Below are positions 11,201-23,200 of a stretch of DNA of 64,000 nt, piece after piece. A program made the translations under genes and the position numbers. The stretch is from Ovis canadensis. Lineage: Eukaryota > Chordata > Mammalia > Artiodactyla > Bovidae. The notes under the pieces were generated by a model. That model was given only the letters and a program-made list of their open reading frames with translations, was not told where the DNA came from and searched no databases. The first letter of the stretch is position 1. Each line of letters starts with the position of its first letter. Location: NCBI RefSeq assembly GCF_042477335.2, contig NC_091262.1, positions 72,464,001 to 72,528,000 on the forward strand, written 5' to 3'.

Positions 11201-14200
11201 TTAAGATGATCTTAATCATAGCTTCACTATTTTTAACTTGATGGGCTAACAGTAGTATGTTAAAATATTTTAATCATTGCTAGAGTAGTAAGGATTTGGT
11301 GGATGTGTGCTCTAACTGAAGAGGGAAGTTCTTTTAGAAAGCACCCACCTGGTGGCTCAGCTGGTAAAGAATCCACCTGCAATGTGGGAGACCAGGTTCG
11401 ATCCCCAGCTTGGGAAGATCTCCTGGAGAAGGGCATGTCAACCCACTCCAATATTCTTGCCTGAAGAATCCCCATGGACAGAGGAGCCTGGTGGGCTGTA
11501 GTCCATGGGGTCAGAAAGAGTCGGACGTCACGACTGAGTAACTAAGCACAGAGGGCGCTGAAACATTAAGCTTTTATTACTGGTAATATAAGCTCTATGA
11601 GAGAGAGCTTGCATTTTAGGTACTCTGTAAATACTTTTCAGCTAATAATGACTGTTTCACTCACCAGACTATTTATAAGTGATTATAATTGGTAAGACTT
11701 TGTTGGTAAAGTCACATTTGAAAGAAACTTAGCCCTGGGACTTCCCTGGTGGTCCAGTGGCCAAGAATCCACGCTCCCAATGCAGGGGGCCCGGGTTCAT
11801 TCCCTGTCAGGGAACTACCCATATCCCACAACTGAGTCCCTAGCTAGGAACTTAGGCATGAAAGGGTTAGAAGGGCCTTCAGTGATCTGTTTGACTTTAC
11901 AGAAGCTCTGGACCTAGAAATGTTAGGTATCAGCTTAAGATCTTATTAGTAAGTAAGTGGTAGCTCCAGGGCTGGAATGGAGACCTCTTAACCCTTTTCA
12001 ACTATGTAACATTGTGTTTAATGGCTTTTTTGTTAGTTTTTTTTAAGCCTGTGATCTTATATGGATTGTTTGGCAGTGTTTAACACTGAAACAGTAAACA
12101 TTTGGGTTAGTGAAGTCAAACTTGAAAATACTTGACAGTCTTTAAAATCTTTTTCGCCAAACATTTACCTGATGTTTTTATGAAATTAAGTCAAGTCATT
12201 ATTTCTATGAATCTGAATGTGGAATTCAGGATACAGTTTTTGAGCCTTGCTTTGTAGTGAGAGAAATGAATTTATGTTATCAACAACTTGGTGTCAGTGA
12301 TGAGGGGGCAAAAAAGAGAACCCTTTGATTTTATTTTCTTTTTTCTAGGGACCCTTGTGATGTTGCATAAGAAGCTTTTTAAAAAAGTGATTTGATAACT
12401 TAGTATTAATTAGTATAATTTTCTTTTACTGAAATGTAAATTCTCCTTTCATTAATTGAAATAATCAGAATACGCAGAATCTGGACATACATCTAAATCT
12501 TAAAACATAGATACACATACATTTGTTTTTATCAGATATGTCTGTCTTTACCATTTAATTACAGTAACTTTCAAAATAGTAAATATGAGACAATTACTTT
12601 TTAAAATAATTAGTTAATTTGGCTGCATGTTGCCACATGTAAGATCTCCCTTGTGGTGTGTGGGCTTAGTTGCCTGGCAGCATGTGGGATCTTAGTTTCC
12701 TGACCAGAGATTGAACTTGTGTCCCCTGCATCCAAAGGTGGATTCTTAACCCTTCCCCCACCAGGGAAGTTCTAGTTAGTATTTATATATAAACTGAAGA
12801 GATAACTCAAGCTGACCCCATAAAATAGGGGCAAAACGCTATAATTAAATAGATAGATTATTGAATGGATTATTCAGGAGTACAGTTCTTCTTTTAAGAA
12901 CATTGCAGATGAGGAAGTCATTCTGTCTCATAAAAATTCTGTACTATAATGTTTATCAAACTGATGTATTGGTGTGGGGACCCCTCAAGAAGCTATTCAA
13001 AGCCTTGTGATAAAAATGAAATAGGTTAGTCTAGTCAGTTTTTTAAAGATGAAAAGTAATTTCATTTAAAAGGAATATTTCATGATGTGAATTACAACAT
13101 TTTCATAAAATTTCACCATAAAAATAAAACCAAATAAATACTATGTTTGCAGTCAATAGCTTTGGACATATGAATAAACGTACTTGTATCTTGACCATCA
13201 GAGTTATTCCTGTAAAGAAGTACTGTCGTCTGTCAGAGATAGAACCCTGGATTAGATGGGCCGGTGTTTGATTGAAATAATTTATTTCAGACAGTGTATT
13301 CTGAAAGACATAAATTAAGAGAATGCTTTCAGAGCAAAATATTTTTTATTCATTAGAATGTCATAAGGATCAAAAGTTTCTGTGGAAAGGAACCAAGAAT
13401 ATTAAACCAAATGATAGCCTTTCACATAGTGGAGAAATCTCTTCTTTGGACCTCTCCTAGAAAAAGAGTCTTTTTGAGAAATGAGTAGTTGATTTAATTG
13501 CTGTTGAATTATTTTAAAACATTTTCTTTACAGACCGTGTTAGAGTTGGACAGAATGGAAATGTCCATGGATGCTGTAAGTATACTCCCTTTACCTTGTG
13601 TGGAAAGGAATCTTTAAAAATTGGCAGAGACTCATCATTACTGTTTCACAATTTCATTTTAAACTTTAAACTTAGTTTCAGAAAAAGTTTTATGAGAAAG
13701 ATTTGTTGGATCAAGAGAAAGAAAGAGAAGAACTACTTCTTTTGGAAATGGTATGTTTTCACATGCATATACACCTACTCCTTTCTGACCAGTATTAACT
13801 GTGCTATGTTATTAAACTTAATAAATTATTTCAGTATCACACTACTTTTACTTTCTCTATAAATGACTAAAGAAGAGTCCTAATCTTTTGAAATATGTTC
13901 TTTTATGAACTGGAAGGAAAACTACATTTGAAAGCCTTTAAAAAAATACCTTCTTGAAGTATATTGACTTATGATTAACTGCAAATGCTTAATGTGTACA
14001 ATTTGGTGAATTTTGACATATGGACATATCTATGAAACCAGCATATAAAATACCAAACATTGCTGTTCCCTCAAAAATTTTGTTGTGCCCCTTTGTGATC
14101 TACAACTAATGAATTGAATCTTTATTAGTACTTTTTGGGTCATGCTTCTCTCCATCAGCATAATTATTTTGAGATTCTTCTACATTGTTGTGTATATCAA

Positions 14201-17200
14201 GAGGTCACTCCTTTTTATTTCTAAATAGTAGCCCAAACTATGGATATACCACCGTGTTTTTGCATGCATGCTAAGTCGCTTCAGTCATGTCTGACTCTTG
14301 GTGACGCCATCTATAGCCCACCAGGCTCCTCTGTCCATGAGATTCTCCAGGCAAGAGTACTGAAGTGGATTGCCTTTCCCTTCTCCAGGTGATCTTCCTA
14401 CCCAGGGATCAAACCTGCATCTCTTATGTCTCCTGCATTGGCAGGCGGGTTCTATACCACTAGTGCCACCTGGAAAGTCACTTACCATGTATATACCCCT
14501 TCCTTAATGGACATTTGGGTTACTTCTAGCTTGAGAATATTAGTGAAGAAGTCTTTGAGTTGATGTATACTTGGATTTCTTTGGGAAAATAACCTAGGAG
14601 TGGAATGGATGGATCATATGTTAAAGTATGCTTAACTTAAAAACAGAGACTGTTTTGCAAAGTAACTGCACCATTTTACACCCCCACGGACTGTGATGGA
14701 GAACTTCAGTTACCTCATATCCTCTGTAATGCTTGTTAGAGTGAGGGTGTAATGGTATCTCATTGCAATTTCAGATTGTATATCCCTGATGCCTAATGAG
14801 GCTGAGCATCTTTGCCTTTGTGTATTGGCCATCCTTATATCTTAGTTGATGAAGTCTATTTTCAGATTTTAAAGTGGGTTGTTTCTCTTCTTATTATCAA
14901 GTTGTAAGAGTTCTTCGTAAACACTGAATACAATTCCTTTGTCAGATACACATTTTATGAATATTTTCTTGGAGTCTGTGCTTCTTTTTTCATTTACTTA
15001 ATGGTGTCTTTTGAAGAGCAGAAATTTGATATTGATCAAGTGCAACTTATATCCATGTTTTCTCTTAGCATAGTTCATGCTTTGTTTGTACCCAAGAATC
15101 CTTTGAAAGTAAAAGTGAAGTCATTCAGTCATGTCCAACTCTTTGCGATCTCATGGACTGTAGCCTACCAGGCTCCTCCATCCATTGGGTTTTCCAGGCA
15201 AGAATACTGGAGTGGGTTGCCATCTCCTTCTCCAGGGGGTCTTCCCAACCCAGGGACTGCATCCAGGTCTTCTGCATTGCATGCAGATGCTTTTACCTTT
15301 TGAGCCGCCAGAGGAAGCCCTTAGTCTGTCCCCAAATTATAAAGACCGTTTCCTGTTTTCTTCTAGGAATTTTAGTTTTAGGTTTTACATTTAGGTCTAT
15401 GAATCATTTCAAGTTAATTTTTATGTTTTTTTTTTCTATCTGTCTAAGCAATTATTCTAGCACCAAACTTTCTTTTCTCCATTGAATTGCTTTAACACCT
15501 TTTTTTTTTTGTTTGTTTTAATCAGTTGTTCATATGTATATATGTGTGTGTATGTGTGTGTGTGTCTCTGCTTCGGGACTCACTATTTCATTCCACTGAT
15601 TTATATGTTTGTCTTTCTGGCCATTCTAAACTGCCTTGAACACTGTGTAGTAATTATCAAAGTCAGATAGGATCAGTTCTCAAACTTATTATTTTAAGTT
15701 GCTTTGGCCAGTTGAGGCCCTCTGCATTTGATATAAAGGTTAGAATCAGTTTGTCAATTTCTAAAAAGCCTGAAATTTTAGTTAGGATTGTGTTAATTAT
15801 CATTGATCTGTAGATCAAGTTTGGAAAATTGCCATCTAAACATTATGAGTCTTCTCATGATTGGTTTATTTAGTCTTTACTTTGCTTCTCAGTAGTTTTG
15901 GTAGTCTCAACTATGGCGTTCAAGGAAGTCTTTTGTTAGATTTATTTCTAGTATATTATGTTTCTTGACACTGAGGATGGAATTGTAGGTTTAAATTTTG
16001 CTTTCTAGTTTTTTGTTGCTGGAGCTTAAGAATACTGTTGATTTTTGTATATTAGCCTTGTGTTTTGCAGACATGCTGTTTTCTTATTTGTTCTAGAAGT
16101 TGGTTTTTAGATTCAATCAGACATTTTACCTGAGCCATTATGTCATCTTGAGGAAAGCTTTCTTATCTCTCCTTGCTGTTCTTTGGAACTCTACATTCGA
16201 ATGAGTATATCTTTCCTTTTCTCCTTAGCCTTTCACTTCTCTTCTTTTCTCAGCTATTTGTAATGTCTCCTCAGACAACCATTTTGCCTTTTTGCTTTTG
16301 TTTTTCTTGATGATCTTGATCACTGCCTCCTGTACAATGTTACAAACCTCCGTCCATAGTTCTTCAGGCACTCTGCCTGTCAGATCTAATCCCTTGAATT
16401 TATTTGTTGCTTCCACTGTATAATTGTAAGGGATTTGGTTTGATTTGGGTCATACCTGAATGGTCTAGTGGTTTTCCCTGCTTCCTTTAAGTCTGGATTT
16501 TGCAATGAGTTCATAATCTGAGCCACAGTCATCTCCTGGTCTTATTTTTGCTGACTGTATAAACTTCTCTATCTTCAGCTGCAATGAGTATAATCAAGCT
16601 GATTTCATTATTGACCATCTGGGGATGTCCATGTGTAGAGTCTCTTCTTGTGTTGTTGGAAGAGGGTGTTTGCTATGACCAGTGCGTTCTCTTGGCAAAG
16701 CTCTGTTAGCCTTTGCCCTGTTTCATTTTGTACTCCAAGGCCAAACTTGCTTGTTACTCCAGGTATCTCTTGATTTCCTACTTTTCCATTCCAGTCCCCT
16801 ATGATGAAAATAACATCTTTTTTTGGTGTTAGTTCTATAAGGTCTTATAGGTCATTATAGAACCATCATTCATTGCTTAGGACCCAAGTTTCCCTCTCGT
16901 TTTTTTTCCCCTTCAGCCTGAAGAATGAAGTGCAAGTATTTTTAGACAGATTATCTTAGTTTTCCTTTATCTAAAATGTCTTATTTTTGCCTTCCTCTTT
17001 AAGGGATATTTTTATTGAATACTGAGTTTTCAAGCCTTTTTTCATACTGTACTTAAAAGAATTATTTCTATCTATGTTCTGGTCTCAGTTCAGTTCAGTT
17101 GCTCAGTCCTGTCCGACTCTTTGCGACCGCTTAAATTGCAGCACGCCAGGCCTCCCTGTCCATCACCAGCTCCCAGAGTTCACTCAGACTCATGTCCATC

Positions 17201-20200
17201 GAGTCAGTGATGCCATCCAGCCATTTCATCCTCTGTCATTCCCTTCTCCTGCCCCCAATCCCTCCCAGCATCAGAGTCTTTTCCAGTGAGTCAACTCTTC
17301 GCATGAGGTGGCCAAAGTACTGGAGTTTCAGCTTTAGCATCATTCCTTCCAAACAAATCTCAGGGCTGATCTCCTTCAGAATGGATTGGTTGAATCTCCT
17401 TGCAGTCCAAGGGACTCTCAAGAGTCTTCTCCAGCACCACAGTTCAAAAGCATCCATTCTTTGGCACTCAGCTTTCTTCACAGTCCAACTCTCACATGCA
17501 TACATGACCACAGGGAAAACCATAGCCTTGATAGATGAACCTTTGCTGGCAAAGTAATGTCTCTGCTTTTGAATATGCTATCTAGGTTGGTCATAACTTT
17601 TCTTCCAAGGAGTAAGCGTCTTTCAATTTCATGGCTGCAGTCACCATCTGCAGTGATTTTAGAGCCCAGAAAATAAAGTCTGACACTGTTTCCATTGTTT
17701 CCCCATCTATTTCCTATGAAGTGATGGGACCAGGTGCCATGATCTTAGTTTTCTGAATGTTGAGCTTTAAGCCAACCTTTTCACTCTCCTCTTTCACTTT
17801 CCTCAAGAGGCTTTTTAGCTCCTCTTCACTTTCTGCCATAAGGGTGGTGTCATCTGCATATCTGAGGTTATTGATATTTCTCCTGGCAATCTGGATTCCA
17901 GCGTGTGCTTCCTCCAGCCCAGCATTTCTCATGATGTACTCTGAGTATAAGTTAAATAAGCAGGGCGAGAAATCTGATAAAATATCCACTCATTTGAATT
18001 GTTGTTCTTCTGTGTATAATGTTGTTTGTCTCTGACTACTTCCAAGATAGTTTTTTGTTTTTAGCAGTTTGATTTTGGTATTTTTAGGCATGATTTGCTT
18101 CATATTTATCCTGTTTTGGATTTGTTGAGCTTCCTGAATCTGTAAACACGTATTATTTCCCAAATTTGGGAAGGTTTGACCTGTTGTTTGTTTAAATATA
18201 TCTTCTGTCCCCTGTTGCTCACTCTTATACTTCTGGGTCAATAATTATACACGTGTTAGATCTTTTTATATCATCCCACAGGTCCATGAGGCTTTGTTCT
18301 TTCTCTTTTCTCCCCTTAAACTCTGCTTCTCAGAGTGAATAATCTCTTTTGATCCATCTTCAATGTCACCAATTCTTTTCCTGCCTTCTCCTTTTGGCTA
18401 TTGAGCCCATCCAGTGGTTTTAAAATTTCCAGTACTGTGTTTTTCAGTTATAATATTCTCATTTATTTTATATTGTCTATTTCTCTGCAAAAAAATTGTG
18501 CTGTGAGATTAAAAACTTAAGTGGAAATCCTCTGAAAAGCAAATTGTGTTATTCAGCAGTCTAAAACAAAGGTTAGAGCTCAGGATTGCCAGTGGTAGAC
18601 GTTCTAAAGAATAAACAGGCTCTAAAAATTTTAAGACTTCATAACCTAAACCCAAGACAAAAATCAGAGAATAGAAAAAGATTCACAGATGATCTTACTG
18701 TTAGAGTTACCCAACAAGGACTTCAAGATAATTGTGATTAACATGATCAAATAGTAGAGGAAAAGATAAAACAAATGACACTACTTCTTAAGCTCACTTA
18801 GCAATATTTTTCAGCTTTGCATGTTTTATTTTCAGTCTTAGATTTTTTATTTAGCGGTTTTTTATGCAGTCCAAGTCTGTGTGGAATTTTTTGTCTTGTC
18901 TGTTTTCTCTTTTTCTTCATTTTACACTTTTTCTTGAAAAGAATGTGTATTCTCCATTGTTGATTGTAGTGTTCTGTACATGCCTGTTATGTCATGTTTG
19001 TTCAGAACTTGATAGGAGTTATCTTGGTTATTCTGTTTGGATAAAGAAGACTTTGAGCTTGGTAACATTTTGTTTCTTGGTCTGGGAGCTGATTATATGG
19101 GTGTGTTCATTTTGGGAAAATTTACTGAGCTGTATACTTACAGTTTGTGTACTTTCTCTATGTGTATTATACTTCAATCAAAATTTAAATAATATCTGCA
19201 AATTCTTTTTTCTCTCAGGCTTTTAAAAGAAGGATATTATTTTTTCACTCGTCAGTTAGAAATGGAAAGGGCCAATAGTGCCAATATTTTGCTGATGAGA
19301 ATTAGTAAATGAAAGTGAAGTGAAAGTGTTAGTCACTCAGTCATGTCCAACTGTTTATGACCCCATGGACTATAAACCCCAGGCTCCTCTGTCCATGGAA
19401 TTCTCTAGGCAAGAGTACTGGAGTGGTTTCCAGTATTCTGGTTTTGAGTACTGCTATTCCCTTCTCCAGGGGGTCTTCCCGACCCAGGGGTGAAACCTGG
19501 GTCTCCTGCATTGCAGGCAGATTCTTTACCATCTGAAAGGCTCATTGCAACAGTGATACCAAATTCATTGTTTTATCTTGACAACCCTCCAAGGGCACAA
19601 TTCTGTAGATGTTAAAAAAAAAAGTCTGAAAGAACTGTGAGTTCTTTAGATACCAATTTTGAAAAAAAATTACTTCTGTTAGGTATTTTTGTGAACTGTA
19701 TTTTTATATCTCTAAAGCTTAGAGTAATTTCTGATTAGAATAGTTTTCTAAACCTACTTATGCTTGTTAAATAATTAATTCAATGGAAGCATACCTCCTT
19801 GCTATACTTTAATAGTTTAGATCAGATAATGAATCCTCCTAGAAGCATTATACTTCGCATACTCTGTTGCTTTATGTCTCACTTTTAATTGGACATTAAG
19901 GGAATGTGGTATTTTAATCATAGCTCTGCCAGTATCTTTATCTAGAGTTCTGTTGCCATTTTTGTCTTCTCTTAAATTTTTGTCATCAAGAAAGGCAAGA
20001 TTACATTTTTTCCCTCCAGATTGAGTTGGTGTAGTGTATTCTTGGTTATTAAAATATTCATAGCTTTGGGACTTTGAAATGGTAAATAATCATGATGTGT
20101 GAAACAACATGATACATAACTGTATGATCTTAATTACATAAAAATGGATGGTTAGTTATGAAAATACACAAATGAGACCTGGGAGGACATGTCAGATGGT

Positions 20201-23200
20201 AAATTGCTTGTGATTGTGAATGACTGCTTTTTGCTTCTTGCGTTTTTTTTGTTGCCTATTATGTTAACTTTTAATAAATGTTATTTTAGAAACCTTAAAA
20301 AGGTAAACCTACTTATGCTTATCTTTAATGCTAAGGTACTGTTTTATTAATAGGAGCAATTAGAAAAAGAGAAGCAACAAAATGACGGAAGGCCCATGAG
20401 TGAGAAAACCTTTGAAAAGAAACGTGAGTAGTTTTCCCACATCCTCACCACCAAGGTACACAATTGATGTTATATCCCAGCATTCTGAAAGGCCATGCTG
20501 AGTTTTTGGTTTTGTTTTTTAATATGGACTTGTTTATTTATTTTTTAATTGAAGGATAATTGCTTTACAGAATTTTGTTGTTTTCTGCCAAAATATCAAC
20601 ATGAATCAGCCATAGGTATACATATATCCCCTCCCTCTTGAACCTCCCTATGCTGTTTTTAATTTTATATGGAAAATCACTTTCTTTGGTTTATCAAAAG
20701 TTGTTCTCATAAATGGATGCTAACTCATACAGATCCTCACAAATAAATAAATGGTAAGGATCAGTGCAGAGGTTCAGATCTTTCAAAGGAAAGTTTGAAG
20801 TTTGATAACAGCAATAAGATTGTGAACTTGATCACTGAGTAACTAAGAATGAAATATTTAAATATATAAAGAATAAGATTTGGAAAAAAGTGCTGCTTAG
20901 TGAGAGAAAGTGGTTCATAGTCTCTGTGTTGTCTTGTGTATATGGAGATTAATTAGAGGAAATTATAACACTTAAAACAGAGTTTGTTTTAGGTAGAGAC
21001 TCCAAGACACCAACAAGTCTGCCCAAGAGCATCCCCATTTCTGTTCCTGGATCCTCTTCTGCCACCCCATCCACAAGTAAGAAACTGGATTTTGTGTCTG
21101 CTTTTTTCCTTTTATAAATGATAGTTACAAGGAAGTCACTCTATGAGATATGAGATATTGTTTGAAAAGCTCTTTTTTTCTTTTACTTCATTTGGTGCTT
21201 CTTAATGGGCAATGAAGTAAGAAGTACTCCAGTCAGGAGTACTCCAAACCAAGGCAGGGAAGCCACCCGCTCAGTATGTTACTCACAGTGGTGGGGGCTG
21301 GAGAGGCAGTGGGGTTGGGGCAGCTGAGGATGAACTGATGAACTAAACAATTGCATTTGCCTTCTGCTTGTTACTCTAGGTAAAGAAATCAAGAAATCTA
21401 AATTGATTCGAAGCCAGTCTTTTAATAATCAAGCTTTTCATGCAAAATATGGCAACTTAGACAAATGTACTACTAGGTATGATCTGTCAGCTCTTCACAT
21501 TCTGACTTAATTTTTATTTTAACACATCTTTATGTGAGGTGTTTACATTATTATATAAAATAGGAATTAATTTTGAGGTTTTTCATAGGTGAACAATAAA
21601 TTACCGTCTATAAAGAATTCATATTAAGAAAAATAGTAGTTTTACCAATTTGCATGAGAACAGTTATCCTGGAATTCTAGGAAGACTCCTTCTCCGATCC
21701 TGTGTAATGACATCATGGAATCTGTAGTGGTGCTCTATCGCACGTGCCACACAACTTCTAAATGGGTGTGGACATGCCCCATTCACTGAATAGATGTGAT
21801 GTCCATTTGCTGTTTGTGTTGTTTCTGTCCATGAAGAAACCACTGGCCTCTTTCTGTGGTAAAATGGTCACAACAGAGTTCTCCTGACTGTGGTTGTACA
21901 TCTAGTCTCCCTTTTGGTCCAGCAGACAAAATTATAAACAGTTAAGATTAGGGGAGAATCAGTATAAATTAAATGACCATGACTCTTATATATATTGTAT
22001 GCATATAGTAAATATGTAACGGCTGCAAATCAGTCAGCAAGCAAAGTAATTTTAAGGAACCGTAAATGTCTTTAAAACTATCAAGAAAAAGACTATGTTA
22101 TGGGAAAATGTTTTTCTTTTAAACCTTTTTATAAAAAATTGAAAAAAAGCTTACTCTGGATGTGTTTTGGCTATGCTTTTGGACATTATTTGTAGAATTA
22201 TTTACAGCTCCTAGCCAATAGGGTGATCTCAAGATGGGCAAAAGAGAATAGAACTAAAGATGTATTATTCCCAGGAAAATTTTATTTCTATTACCTGTTT
22301 TGGCTGTGTATCAAAAGAAAAACTGTTATTCTGATGTAGCAGAAGTTTAAGGAAATGCTTTTAACTTAAAGTAATTGTGAGGTGTGGAATGTAAAAAATA
22401 AATGAGAAATAAAAGTAGTAAGCATGTTTCATAACAAGTAGAGGAAAGCATTAAGGAAAAGTTAGGAAAGACCAACTGGTATTTTCTAATCAATGGCTGA
22501 GACTGGAAGATACATTTTCTTGTATTTTAACTAAATCATGTTCTTTTCTAGTAAAAGTTCTACAGCAGCATATACACCTTCTGTCTCAGGTTTATCAAAG
22601 ACTTCTATGATTTCACTAACTGGTAAGTAGAAATCTGAGCTCTTCAAATAATTATTAAATTTAATAAAATACAGTTTTCTTTAAATGACTCATTTCTTTA
22701 TTTCTAGGTACAGTGTCCCCAAATGTATGTCTTTATCAAATAGCAAAGAAACTTTCCCCTAGCAGTTAAAATGCTTGACAATACTATTTTGTTTTCACTG
22801 TGTCAAGAGTCAGAGTTCAGTACTTTTAAAAAAGGAGAAGTACAAAATGATAGGATACTGCAGCCAATAGGCTGATCTAGCAGTGACCCCTAGCCAATAG
22901 GGTGATCTCAAGATGGGCAAAAGAGAATAGAACTAAAGATGTATTATTCCTAGGAAAATTTTATCTCTATTACCTGTTTTGGCTACATATCAAAAGAAAA
23001 ACTGTTAAGCAGAAGTTTAAGGAAATGCTTTTACTGCAGTCTGAGGACCTGCTCAGGCATAGACTAAAAGTTTTAATTTTTAAGGAAGTTAAAACACTGA
23101 GGCTTCACTGTGGATCACATGCAGCCAAACAGTTATAGTATTACATACTTGAAAGTTTATACCAGGGATAAGCAGACTTCTCTGTAAAGGACCACATGGT

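Larger units (their letters stand above)
11162..13533 (+). other. PPP4R4 intron with ruminant SINEs
   Basis: Carries a Bov-tA SINE and two CHR-type SINEs (listed separately) and an old MIR-like stretch at about 11850-12005. The remainder is AT-rich unique sequence. Confidence 0.5.
13960..16148 (-). mobile_element. Old antisense L1 with inserted SINEs
   Basis: Plus-strand phrases such as TTAATGTGTACAATTTGGTG, TTTGTATATTAGCCTTGTGT and AATTATCATTGATCTGTAGA are typical of antisense L1 ORF2 and 3' UTR. It appears to continue between and after the BovB pieces (16870-17080, 17980-18480). Interrupted by the SINEs at 14263 and 15105. Confidence 0.6.
13751..20353 (+). other. PPP4R4 intron filled by nested LINEs
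   Basis: About 13960-18500 reads mainly as an old antisense L1, broken by two Bov-tA SINEs and two BovB fragments (listed separately). 18510-18820 looks like another L1 scrap and 18840-19230 antisense L1. 19560-20350 is AT-rich without recognised features. Confidence 0.5.

Noticed and set aside
11340-11420. tRNA-like heads of Bov-tA and CHR SINEs considered as tRNA genes
   Set aside because: They carry A/B-box-like text but do not form an intact tRNA and are attached to SINE bodies.
22210-23033. Long direct repeats considered as LTRs of a retroviral element
   Set aside because: Only about 150 bp each. They enclose a genuine host exon and lack TG...CA ends, primer-binding site and polypurine tract.
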